Below are positions 33,059 through 41,291 of a DNA stretch of 64,000 bases, piece by piece. Positions within the stretch are counted from its first letter, which is position 1, and the number at the start of each line of letters is the position of its first letter. The translations under genes were made by a program, and so were the position numbers. The DNA is from an uncultured Bacteroidota bacterium (GTDB taxonomy: Bacteria > Bacteroidota > Bacteroidia > Chitinophagales > LD1). The stretch is from NCBI GenBank assembly GCA_937894725.1, contig CALAYL010000029.1, forward strand, positions 25,884-89,883, given 5' to 3'. Under the pieces are notes generated by a model that saw only the letters and a program-made list of their open reading frames with translations, did not search any database and was not told where the DNA came from.

Positions 33059-34249
33059 TTGCTTTATTTTTTTCTAGCCTTGTTGACAATTGTTATTGCG
33101 ATTGTGGCGGTGTTTTATTACCTCATATTTATTCGTGAAAGAAAACGTAAGATTATTCCCTTTAATGAGGAGTTTGAACGACAGCGAGCCTTGTTGTATC
33201 CACCACCATTTCCTAATGGTTGGTTTAGTTTATGTAGTGCTGCCGATGTAAAAAAAGGACAGGTGATAGAGGCAGAAGCATTTGGTCAAAAATTTGCAAT
33301 TTTTAGAGGAGAAAACGGTGAGGTGGGCGTAGTGGATGTATATTGCCCACATCTCAATGCAAATTTGGCAGATGGCTGTGTAAAAGGAAATGATTTGATC
33401 TGTCCTTTTCACGCATGGGGCTTTAATAAAAATGGAGAATGCACTCATGTGCCTTATTCAGATAAAGTGCCTCAAAATTCGAATGTAAAAAGTTGGGTTT
33501 GCAAAGAAAATTGGGGATTAATATTAGTATGGTACCATGCCGAAAACGAAGCACCATCATGGACTACCGATGGCTATCTACCCGAAGCAGCAGATTATAA
33601 ATTTTATGCCAAAACGAGCGATGTTTTGCGCATTCATCTTCAAGACTTTGCCGAAAACGGAGCCGACTATGCGCATTTTGCTTATGTACATGATTTGCTT
33701 ACGATACCTTGGGCAGAGTACATTATAGATGTAAAACATAAACTTGAAATTCAATTTGGCGATGCGGCAAAGGGAGAGGGTCACATGGCATGGTTTACAG
33801 ACAAGGCTGATTTGGTTTGGAAAAAAAGCCAAAAAGAAATACCACATGCAGGTGGCCAGGCCACTGTGACCTACTATGGTCCAGGGTTTTTGGTATTTCA
33901 ATTTAATACCAAAATAGGCAAGATGCTTCTTATCAAAACCTTCACACCACTAGGCGAACTCAAGGTACGTATGGAAGACTATATTTATGCGCCTAAAGGC
34001 ACATTTGGATTGGCTATAAAATATCTCTTAGGTGAGGCCTCCGCACAGTTTCATGATGATATAGCAATATGGGAAAAAAAGAGCTATGCTGAGCGTCCTG
34101 TGCTTGTAAAAGGCGATGGTCCGATTATGAAAATGCGTGCTTGGTACAATCAGTTTTATACGCCTAGTAGTTACTTACAAAAGCCTGGTGCAGCACACAA
34201 ATCAGCTCGCACCGCTATATCTACCCCATCTATTATAGAAGCAAACTAA
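33059..34249 (+). CDS. Membrane-anchored Rieske-type non-heme iron oxygenase (KshA/Neverland-like)
   Basis: A 396-aa oxygenase component. An N-terminal membrane anchor (about residues 2-24) is followed by a Rieske [2Fe-2S] domain with Cys96-x-His98 and Cys115-x2-His118. Then comes the catalytic iron motif N200-x2-D203-x2-H206-x4-H211 (AENGADYAHFAYVH). An anchored Rieske oxygenase with this layout resembles 3-ketosteroid 9-alpha-hydroxylase KshA and the cholesterol 7-desaturase Neverland/DAF-36 group, so a sterol-like or hydrophobic substrate is plausible but not shown. The start appears to be TTG at 33059, since no ATG lies between it and the upstream stop at 33023. No ferredoxin reductase gene is adjacent. 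The DUF2147 gene follows after 16 bp. Confidence 0.85.
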   Translation: MLYFFLALLTIVIAIVAVFYYLIFIRERKRKIIPFNEEFERQRALLYPPPFPNGWFSLCSAADVKKGQVIEAEAFGQKFAIFRGENGEVGVVDVYCPHLNANLADGCVKGNDLICPFHAWGFNKNGECTHVPYSDKVPQNSNVKSWVCKENWGLILVWYHAENEAPSWTTDGYLPEAADYKFYAKTSDVLRIHLQDFAENGADYAHFAYVHDLLTIPWAEYIIDVKHKLEIQFGDAAKGEGHMAWFTDKADLVWKKSQKEIPHAGGQATVTYYGPGFLVFQFNTKIGKMLLIKTFTPLGELKVRMEDYIYAPKGTFGLAIKYLLGEASAQFHDDIAIWEKKSYAERPVLVKGDGPIMKMRAWYNQFYTPSSYLQKPGAAHKSARTAISTPSIIEAN

Positions 34250-34265
34250 AATTCCAATTTTTAAT

Positions 34266-34706
34266 ATGAATGTAAACTGCATCAAACAGACAGTCTTTAT
34301 TTTGTTATTGTGTAGCCAAAAAGTTTCTGCACAAGATAACATTTGTAACACCTGGCTCACTGAGGAAGGCACATCTAAGGTGCGAATATTTCTTGCTACC
34401 GATGGAAAATATTATGGTCAAATAGAATGGTTGAAAGATACATTATATAAAGGACGACCACTTATCGACACCGAAAATCCTGATAAATCGAAACGCGGCA
34501 AACCTTGGCTTGGACTTAGAATATTATCTGGACTTACGAAAAAATCAAAATCAGAATATGTAGGTGGAAAAATCTATGATCCCACCAAGGGAAATTACTA
34601 CAGCTGTAAAATGACGATAGAAAACACCAAACTAGTGTTGAGAGGGTATGTTTTAGGTCTGCCTTTTTTAGGGAAGAGCACTACTTGGTCATTGTCAGAA
34701 GAATAA
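34266..34706 (+). CDS. DUF2147 family exported protein
   Basis: A 146-aa protein with a signal peptide (cleavage near residue 22, VSAQ). The mature part is a single DUF2147 domain, recognised by NTWLTEEGTSKVRIF, the central PDKSKRGKPWLGLRIL and GKIYDPTKGNYYSCKM segments, and LRGYVLGLPFLGKSTTW at the end. The fold is a small beta-barrel of unknown function, often found in the periplasm. It lies 16 bp downstream of the Rieske oxygenase, so the two are likely co-transcribed, and it is convergent with obg. Confidence 0.85.
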   Translation: MNVNCIKQTVFILLLCSQKVSAQDNICNTWLTEEGTSKVRIFLATDGKYYGQIEWLKDTLYKGRPLIDTENPDKSKRGKPWLGLRILSGLTKKSKSEYVGGKIYDPTKGNYYSCKMTIENTKLVLRGYVLGLPFLGKSTTWSLSEE

Positions 34707-34710
34707 GTCA

Positions 34711-35715
34711 CTATCCATTGATTCGTTCCCAAATCATATCCTTTAGCGGCTCAATGTTTTTTTGTGTAGCGGCTGATACGAAGATATAGTCAATCTTGTT
34801 TTTGCCTTTCAATTTTGCTTTTAGCTCTTTGTCAATCATAGCAATAGTTTCAGCATCTACGATATCGGATTTTGTGATAGCGAGACAACGGTCTTTGTGC
34901 AAAAGTTCGGGATTAAACGCCTTAAGCTCTTTGAGCAAAATCTTGTATTGTTCCGCAATATCATCAGCATCTATAGGTATCAAAAACAATAGACAAGCAT
35001 TGCGTTCTATGTGGCGCAAAAAGCGAATACCCAATCCTTTGCCTTCGCTTGCACCCTCAATGATACCGGGTATATCGGCCATCACAAACGAAAGGTGATC
35101 TTTGTAATATACCATTCCTAAACTTGGCACTAGTGTAGTAAACGGATAGTCGGCAATTTCTGGTTTAGCGGCAGAAACAACGGAGAGCAAAGTCGATTTG
35201 CCAGCATTCGGAAAACCAACTAAACCTACATCGGCCAACAGTTTTAGCTCTAGTACTACCCAACCCACTTCGCCTTCTGTACCTGGCTGAGCATAAGTAG
35301 GTGCTTGATTGGTCGAGGTCTTAAAATTCATATTGCCTAGACCGCCCATGCCGCCTTTTCTTATGATTAGTTCTTGTCCGTCTTCGCTTATTTCGCCTAT
35401 GATTTCGTGTGTTTCAAAATCGCGTGCCACTGTACCCAAAGGTACTTCAAGAACCACATCTTCGCCTTGCTTACCAGAACGTTGAGATTTTTCACCACGA
35501 AAACCATCCGAACCCAATACGTGTTTTCGATATTTGAGATGGAGTAGTGTCCAATGTTGTTTATTGCCCCGAATGATGATGTGTCCGCCCCTACCACCAT
35601 CGCCCCCATCTGGACCGCCCATCTCAACAAACTTTTCTCGTCTAAAATGTGATGCCCCAGGCCCGCCATTGCCAGACTTACAGTGAATTTTTACGTAGTC
35701 GATAAAGTTTTCCAT
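34711..35715 (-). CDS. obg: GTPase Obg/CgtA
   Basis: A 334-aa ribosome-associated GTPase involved in 50S maturation and stress control. The glycine-rich N-terminal Obg domain (about 1-159) with GNGGPG and GGPDGGDGGRGG is complete. The G domain starts at about residue 160 with P-loop GFPNAGKS (167-174), and DIPGIIEGA and TKSDI are the G3 and G4 motifs. It ends soon after the G domain and lacks the variable C-terminal OCT domain, as is common in Bacteroidota. adk lies 55 bp upstream on the same strand, so the two may share a transcript. Confidence 0.95.
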   Translation of the reverse strand: MENFIDYVKIHCKSGNGGPGASHFRREKFVEMGGPDGGDGGRGGHIIIRGNKQHWTLLHLKYRKHVLGSDGFRGEKSQRSGKQGEDVVLEVPLGTVARDFETHEIIGEISEDGQELIIRKGGMGGLGNMNFKTSTNQAPTYAQPGTEGEVGWVVLELKLLADVGLVGFPNAGKSTLLSVVSAAKPEIADYPFTTLVPSLGMVYYKDHLSFVMADIPGIIEGASEGKGLGIRFLRHIERNACLLFLIPIDADDIAEQYKILLKELKAFNPELLHKDRCLAITKSDIVDAETIAMIDKELKAKLKGKNKIDYIFVSAATQKNIEPLKDMIWERING

Positions 35716-35770
35716 AATAAAAAAGTAGTAACATAACCCTAAACTAAAATCAGCATAGGAGTCGGCAAAG

Positions 35771-36346
35771 CTAAGCTATATTGTTGATAGCACTTGCTAA
35801 AGCATCAAAAATTTCGTCTATCGAGCCTTCGCCCGCTATTTCGACTAGTTTGTTTTGACCAGCATAGTAAGATGCCAATGGTGCCGTTTTTGTTCGGTAT
35901 TCTACCACTCTATTTTTCACTATAGTTTCGTTTTGGTCATCGGCTCTTCCACTGGTTTTACCCCTATCCAAAATTCGCTTAGTCAACTCTTCTTCAGACA
36001 CGATAAGCGACAATACAGCTTGGATTGGCGCATTTCTTTCTGCTAATAGTTCATCAAGCGCTTCTGCTTGCTTTACAGTACGCGGAAATCCATCAAACAC
36101 AAATCCTTTAGCCGTCTTATTTTCATCTAGTTTATTCGCAATCATACCTATCACTACTGCGTCTGGCACTAGGTCGCCTTTGTCCATCAGTGTTTTAGCT
36201 TCAAGGCCTAGTGGACTTTGCTTGGCTATTTCAGCACGAAGCATATCGCCCGTAGAGAGGTGCATAAAACCGAATTTTTCGATAATTCGAGTGGCTTGCG
36301 TGCCTTTTCCGCTTCCTGGAGGGCCAAATAAGACGATGTTTTTCAT
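35771..36346 (-). CDS. adk: Adenylate kinase
   Basis: A 191-aa enzyme that interconverts ATP + AMP and 2 ADP in the cytosol. The P-loop GPPGSGKGT is at residues 8-16. The AMP-binding DGFPRTVKQA segment and the LID region ILDRGKTSGRADD are present. It has a short LID without the zinc-binding cysteines. Length and residues are those of a normal Adk. It is upstream of obg. Confidence 0.95.
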   Translation of the reverse strand: MKNIVLFGPPGSGKGTQATRIIEKFGFMHLSTGDMLRAEIAKQSPLGLEAKTLMDKGDLVPDAVVIGMIANKLDENKTAKGFVFDGFPRTVKQAEALDELLAERNAPIQAVLSLIVSEEELTKRILDRGKTSGRADDQNETIVKNRVVEYRTKTAPLASYYAGQNKLVEIAGEGSIDEIFDALASAINNIA

Positions 36347-36470
36347 GGCAGTAGATTCTTATACTAAAGGATGATTTGAGCGTTAAAGATAAAATAAAAA
36401 AAAGGATTCGAGAAGATGTAGCAAGGTAGAAGTCGCAAGTTAATTCTACTTTGCTTTTGAGTAGTCATTA

Positions 36471-36998
36471 TTACTTTACTTTTCTGCCTTTGGCTATGCG
36501 CTGGTTGAGTTCAAACTTGTTGATTTTGCGCATATCGACCATAAGTAGCGCGTTTACGCTCTCTGGAGCAGTGAAATAGGGCATGCCGTTGTACATAATT
36601 TTGCCAACTTTGTTCTTGAGGTCAGCGAATGCAATACTATATTTTTGATCCATATAAGCATTGCTACCAAAGTTGACATAATAGTTATCGTTTGATTCAA
36701 AGCTGATACCCAGTTTGCCGTTTGTTTCTTGTACCAATACACCTGGAGTACCCGAACGAATGATGATTTCTTCTACCTTTTCGCCATTTACGGTTTTTAT
36801 TTTTCCAGAAACAATGTTGGTGGCACCATCAGAAACTTTGCGTTGCAGAATGATATCTTCTGAAGGGTAAAACTGAATACGCCTAAGGTCACTTTGTTCG
36901 ATATTATATTTTGTGCGTAGAGCATCTGTGTAAGGCACTAAATTTTTACAACCTGCTAGTATAAGGGTAAGGGTCAATAACAAACTCAACTTTTTCAT
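36471..36998 (-). CDS. Lipoprotein of unknown function
   Basis: A 175-aa lipoprotein (LILAGC, Cys17). The mature part contains two beta-rich segments: IQFYPSEDIILQRKV with GATNIVSGKI, and then EEIIIRSGTPGVLV. It is a Bacteroidota-type conserved hypothetical lipoprotein; I cannot give a function. It lies 124 bp upstream of adk, on the same strand, and 76 bp downstream of the membrane protein gene. Confidence 0.7.
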   Translation of the reverse strand: MKKLSLLLTLTLILAGCKNLVPYTDALRTKYNIEQSDLRRIQFYPSEDIILQRKVSDGATNIVSGKIKTVNGEKVEEIIIRSGTPGVLVQETNGKLGISFESNDNYYVNFGSNAYMDQKYSIAFADLKNKVGKIMYNGMPYFTAPESVNALLMVDMRKINKFELNQRIAKGRKVK

Positions 36999-37074
36999 AA
37001 TTGCTTTTTGAAGAGATACAATTCAAGATGTGTGCCAATAATAAAAACAGCTTTGCCAAAAAGTGCAAAGAGGA

Positions 37075-37482
37075 CTATACGACCCTATTGCCGTCTTTGT
37101 CGTAAATTTTTGTGTCTGGCTCGGCAGGGGCTGCGAGTTTGTCTGGTTTTATGAGTCTTTCTAAAAGACCATTAAGTATAGATAGTAACAAACTGAACAG
37201 TATAGCCCATCCCCATCCATCAACCTCAAATCCAGTACCGATAAGCCAATCAGCTATGCGGATAATAGCGGCATTGATAAAGAGCAAAAACACTCCGAGT
37301 GTAAGAATGGTGGCGGGAAGAGTAAACAAGACTAAAATCGGCTTTACACTTACATTCAAAATAGCCAAAACAAACGCGATTGCAATAGCGTATCCAAAGC
37401 TCTCTACATGTACTCCACTCAATACATATGAGCCTATGATTACCGCTATGGCATTCATAAATAATTTGAGGACAAACTTCAT
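37075..37482 (-). CDS. Phage holin family-like membrane protein (PF04020 type)
   Basis: A 135-aa protein with four predicted membrane helices and a polar C-terminal tail (DKLAAPAEPDTKIYDKDGNR). The segments AIAFVLAILNVSVKPILVLF and LPATILTLGVFLLFINAAII are typical of the family that databases call 'phage holin family protein' (PF04020/DUF360), which is widespread in Bacteria and not phage-derived. There is no sign of prophage genes here. Function unknown. Confidence 0.78.
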   Translation of the reverse strand: MKFVLKLFMNAIAVIIGSYVLSGVHVESFGYAIAIAFVLAILNVSVKPILVLFTLPATILTLGVFLLFINAAIIRIADWLIGTGFEVDGWGWAILFSLLLSILNGLLERLIKPDKLAAPAEPDTKIYDKDGNRVV

Positions 37483-37572
37483 TTTTTATAAAATTGAAAC
37501 GTAAACATACAGGTTTTCAGCACAAAATATGATGCAAGGAAATGTGTTAAGAAAAATTGTGGAGTGCGCTGT

Positions 37573-38028
37573 TTAGTCCGTGTGCTGATTTTGCATAGTA
37601 TCTATATATCGATACAGCCACTCTATCAACCAACAGAAAAAAGCCCATGCAGGAAAATAATCTAATCGAACTAAACCCATGATATGAATACCCGTCTTGT
37701 ATTCCCAAGGGCATGAGCCTGTGACTTTGGTTAAAATATAACCGCTCACAAACTCTACTACATAGATTAAAAACACATAAAAAAGTAGCCGGATAGCGAT
37801 ATTTTTATCTTTCATTTTATCAAACAAAAACCCACCAATAATAGGAATTAGGGCATAGATAGGAAACATCCAAACATAGGTCATACCAGCCATAGAGCCA
37901 AGCGATTTGTCGCAAAGGGGGGTGCCATTTGCAAGGTTTTGGAAGGCGGTAAAAACCACTTCTGTAGCCACACCAAATACGCTAAAAAATAAAACTTTAA
38001 AAAGTAGGGATTTTGTTTTGTAGGTCAT
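37573..38028 (-). CDS. Small membrane protein, CmpB/PF06541-like
   Basis: A 151-aa protein with about four membrane segments. The pattern FVSGYILTKVTGSCPWEY, together with 'PIYALIPIIGG', resembles the 'putative ABC transporter permease' family PF06541 (CmpB). It lies 90 bp upstream of the holin-like gene on the same strand and is divergent from the ABC-F gene. The family call is tentative and there is no evidence that it works with an ABC transporter. Confidence 0.6.
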   Translation of the reverse strand: MTYKTKSLLFKVLFFSVFGVATEVVFTAFQNLANGTPLCDKSLGSMAGMTYVWMFPIYALIPIIGGFLFDKMKDKNIAIRLLFYVFLIYVVEFVSGYILTKVTGSCPWEYKTGIHIMGLVRLDYFPAWAFFCWLIEWLYRYIDTMQNQHTD

Positions 38029-38181
38029 ATGGCTGTTTATCTAAAAATACAATTTAAAACTAAAAATAAGAAAGATAGTGGTGGCTATTTGATGAAAAGA
38101 GCTAACACAAAAGAAAGAGATAATCGCTACAGACGCTAAATCTTTAAAACCACTCCACTTTTTCTGCTACTTTCGCACCCC

Positions 38182-40077
38182 ATGCACTACCTATCTGTCG
38201 AAAACCTAGTCAAGTCGTTTGTTGATAAACCACTTTTTACCAATGCTACATTCCATATCAGCCGAGGCGATAAGGTAGCGCTCATAGCCAAAAATGGTAC
38301 GGGTAAAACTACTCTACTCCGCATTATTGCTGGATTAGACAAGGCCGATAGTGGCAAAGTGTGGGTACACAAAGACGTACGTGTTTGTTATCTCGATCAA
38401 AATCCCATTTTCGACCCCAATAAAACAGCCCTAGAAAGTATTTTTGAACACTCAAACCCAGTGATAGAGGCTGTGAAACGCTACGAAAATATACTTGAGG
38501 TAGAAGAACCAGATGGAGATGAGTTGCAAAAAGTGATGAACGATATGGATGATTTGAACGCTTGGCAATTTGAAAGCAAAGTGAAGCAAATCCTTACGGC
38601 ACTTAGAATTACCGACCTTCATCAACTCACCGTTACACTTTCTGGAGGACAAAAAAAACGGCTCTCTCTTGCCAAAACGCTTTTGGATATTGAGTTTGAT
38701 GATAGTCACAAACTACTCATACTCGATGAACCTACCAATCACCTTGATTTTGACATGATAGACTGGTTAGAAAACTACTTATCTGCTGACAATATTACCT
38801 TACTGCTTGTAACCCACGACCGTTATTTCCTAGACAATGTGTGTAATCAAATTATCGAGCTAACAGAACGTGAAACCTTTCCCTACAAAGGCGACTATGA
38901 GTTTTTTCTAGAAACAAAAGCTAGTCGAGAGCAAGCAGATGGGGCGAGTATAGACAAAGCAAAAAACCTACTTCGTAAAGAGCTCGAATGGATGCGCAAA
39001 CAGCCCAAGGCCCGCACTACCAAATCGAAGTCGAGAATAGACGCATTCTACGAATTAGAGGAAAAAGCAAGTCAAAAAAAATCGGATGGCGCGCTAGAGC
39101 TGAGCATGAAGATGTCGAGGCTCGGAGGTAAGATTATGGAGCTGAAAAAGGTAAACAAAGCGTATGGTGACCGCCAGATTTTAAAAGGGTTTGATTATAC
39201 GTTCAAAAAAGGCGATCGTATCGGTATCATCGGAAAAAATGGAGTGGGCAAAACCACTTTTCTCAATATTTTATTGGGGAAAGAACAACCAGACTCTGGC
39301 AAGATAAACCCAGGCGAAACGGTGGTATTTGGCTATTTTGACCAAAATGGAATAGAGTTAAAAGAGGACATGCGTATCCTTGAATATGTGCGCGAATTTG
39401 CAGATAATTTTACCTTGGCCGATGGTACGAAAGTGTCTGCCACACAATTTTTACAACTTTTTCAGTTTACCCCCGAGCAGCAGTTTACCTATGTGTCGAA
39501 ACTGAGTGGTGGCGAGCGAAAGCGGCTACAGTTGCTCACGGTATTGTTCAAATCTCCCAATTTTTTGATACTCGATGAGCCTACCAATGATTTGGACTTG
39601 ATAACACTACAAACCCTCGAAGTTTTTCTTGAAAACTATCCCGGATGTTTGCTCATCGTGTCGCACGATAGATACTTTATGGACAAATTGGTAGACCACC
39701 TTTTTGTGTTTGAAGGTGATGGTGTAGTGTCCGATTTTCCTGGAAACTATACGCTCTATCGCTACTATCAACAGCAGCAAGCTAGGGAAAAAACAGCCAC
39801 TCCAGTACCCGAAAGTGTCGCAAAGCCACTTTCTCCTTCACCTACTTCGCTTAGCACTACCGACACAAAGCGTAAGCTTTCATACAAAGAAAAAACAACA
39901 CTCGAAAACATCGAAAAACAAATGCCGCTGCTCATAAAAGAGCGCGATGAACTCAACGAAAAACTCACCAATCCTAGCAATACCTATGACCAAATAGCCG
40001 ATATGACAGCCCGTATCGGAGCTATAGCAATACTTTTAGAGGATATGGAAATGCGCTGGTTAGAGCTTAACGAGTAG
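38182..40077 (+). CDS. uup: ABC-F family ATPase, Uup type
   Basis: A 631-aa cytosolic ATPase with two ABC domains and no membrane segments. First domain: Walker A AKNGTGKTT (36-44), signature LSGGQ (153-157), Walker B LDEPTNHLD (181-189). Second domain: Walker A GKNGVGKTT (351-359), signature LSGGERKRL, Walker B LDEPTNDLD. A C-terminal coiled-coil (about 560-631, LSYKEKTTLENIEKQMPLLI onwards) is the domain that distinguishes Uup. ABC-F proteins act on the ribosome, and Uup has also been linked to DNA handling. The start lies only 7 bp after a TACTTTCG box, so the mRNA may be almost leaderless. Confidence 0.9.
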   Translation: MHYLSVENLVKSFVDKPLFTNATFHISRGDKVALIAKNGTGKTTLLRIIAGLDKADSGKVWVHKDVRVCYLDQNPIFDPNKTALESIFEHSNPVIEAVKRYENILEVEEPDGDELQKVMNDMDDLNAWQFESKVKQILTALRITDLHQLTVTLSGGQKKRLSLAKTLLDIEFDDSHKLLILDEPTNHLDFDMIDWLENYLSADNITLLLVTHDRYFLDNVCNQIIELTERETFPYKGDYEFFLETKASREQADGASIDKAKNLLRKELEWMRKQPKARTTKSKSRIDAFYELEEKASQKKSDGALELSMKMSRLGGKIMELKKVNKAYGDRQILKGFDYTFKKGDRIGIIGKNGVGKTTFLNILLGKEQPDSGKINPGETVVFGYFDQNGIELKEDMRILEYVREFADNFTLADGTKVSATQFLQLFQFTPEQQFTYVSKLSGGERKRLQLLTVLFKSPNFLILDEPTNDLDLITLQTLEVFLENYPGCLLIVSHDRYFMDKLVDHLFVFEGDGVVSDFPGNYTLYRYYQQQQAREKTATPVPESVAKPLSPSPTSLSTTDTKRKLSYKEKTTLENIEKQMPLLIKERDELNEKLTNPSNTYDQIADMTARIGAIAILLEDMEMRWLELNE

Positions 40078-40164
40078 TTTTTTCCTTCATCACAAAAGAC
40101 ATAATTTCACCTACTAAAGTGGAGAAAGTATTCGTGTTTTTGTATAAACAATAAATATAAAAGC

Positions 40165-40575
40165 ATGAAAAGTACAACCAAAATTTTATTTCTGATGATT
40201 TGTATCATCTCAATTCTAAGCTCATGCAAGAAAGATGAAGTGGACAATCTGATTAAAGAAAACAGCATTATTATTTCTTCTATAGCTGGCACCAAGGGAG
40301 GCAGCTGCACATCAGGAGCAGACAGCTATACGATAGACATAGCCTTTCAAAATCCCAAATCGGAAACGGTAGAAGAGATAGAGGTTGACTATATCTACCC
40401 AGCCGGAGATGCTTCTTTTTCGTATGACTATACAAACTACCTGAATATGGGTGCTACCTTACGCTGGACTCTCTGCAAGACATTTAACCAGAGCCCGATA
40501 AAAGTGAGAGTGTTTGTTGTCACCACGGGCGGCAAGCGCAGTGCTCCTAAAACATTTACGCTAATCACCCAATAA
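40165..40575 (+). CDS. Small lipoprotein, related to the next gene
   Basis: A 136-aa lipoprotein (ILSSC, Cys21, followed by KKDE). The mature region is a single beta-rich domain with two cysteines spaced like those of the next gene: one in GGSCTSGADSYTI and one in RWTLCKTFN. No known family is recognised. It lies 9 bp upstream of the second lipoprotein and is probably part of the same transcript. Function unknown. Confidence 0.7.
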   Translation: MKSTTKILFLMICIISILSSCKKDEVDNLIKENSIIISSIAGTKGGSCTSGADSYTIDIAFQNPKSETVEEIEVDYIYPAGDASFSYDYTNYLNMGATLRWTLCKTFNQSPIKVRVFVVTTGGKRSAPKTFTLITQ

Positions 40576-40584
40576 AAACATAAA

Positions 40585-41016
40585 ATGAAAAACACCATCA
40601 AATTAAGTATCATAACCATAGCGCTAGCGTTAGGTCTTACTCAATGCAAAAAAGAAGAAATCAATAAAGGGTATAAAATAAACACAGCAACCTATGAGCT
40701 AACTAGCCTAAACGACTGTACTACAAGTGCTGGCACCGGAAGTTCATTTACGCTCAAATTGAAAATAGAGACACTCACTGATGTAGAGGACTTATATGGC
40801 ATCAAGTCTAAAATCACCTTTAGCTCAGGCACAAAATCCGAAAACCTTCTTCGGTCTTTGAGTTTTTTTCCACCCACAAAACAGCTTAGTCTTTATAGAT
40901 GTATCACCTTTGGGTCTAGTACATCGGCTACATACGAACTTCAAGCGGTATCAAAAAATGGCGATTTGGGTGACCCCATTAAATTTACCATCAATCGCCC
41001 TGCGGGAGCAAACTAA
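40585..41016 (+). CDS. Small lipoprotein, probable paralogue of the preceding gene
   Basis: A 143-aa lipoprotein (GLTQC, Cys21, then KKEE). It has the same layout as the preceding gene: lipobox, Cys in LNDCTTSAGTGSSFTL, then a strand-rich region with an LSLYRCITFG motif and an ending like DPIKFTI. Sequence identity is low by eye, but the matching length, spacing of cysteines and adjacency suggest an old tandem duplication. Function unknown. Confidence 0.7.
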   Translation: MKNTIKLSIITIALALGLTQCKKEEINKGYKINTATYELTSLNDCTTSAGTGSSFTLKLKIETLTDVEDLYGIKSKITFSSGTKSENLLRSLSFFPPTKQLSLYRCITFGSSTSATYELQAVSKNGDLGDPIKFTINRPAGAN

Positions 41017-41215
41017 TTTTTTTACAATCCTAAAAGCGGTCGCTACAGAATTTGATCTCCGCCCATACTCGTTCCTATTTTTTGCGCCATTGAAAGGGTT
41101 TCCCACAGCTGGCGCAAATCTTTTAGGGCAAATCTGTCTTTTGGCGCATTTTCATAAAAGCGATTTTAATAAGCAATGCACTGAAAAATCTAAAAACTTT
41201 TGCTTAACGAAAGTT

Positions 41216-41248
41216 TTTGCCTGTTTTTTAGCTTAATTCCTTATTTTG
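41216..41248 (+). promoter_or_regulatory. Candidate promoter for the ppiD-like gene
   Basis: TTTG at 41216-41219 and TTATTTTG at 41241-41248 (one mismatch to TAnnTTTG), 21 bp apart. It lies 44 bp upstream of the ATG at 41292. The spacing is slightly long, so this is a candidate only. Confidence 0.3.
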
Positions 41249-41291
41249 CGCGTCATTTTTATAGTTTAAAAAGAAATAAACAAGAGTTAAT

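Noticed and set aside
37075..37482. Prophage remnant suggested by the 'phage holin' family name
   Set aside because: The family is a widespread chromosomal membrane protein; there are no phage structural, integrase or lysis genes around it.
40910..41236. 108-aa frame overlapping the end of the second small lipoprotein gene
   Set aside because: It lies mostly in an alternate frame of that gene and then in AT-rich intergenic sequence; there is no signal or domain.
41017..41291. Possible RNA gene upstream of the ppiD-like gene
   Set aside because: There is a small hairpin (41192-41218) and a candidate promoter, but no tRNA-like or other recognisable RNA structure.
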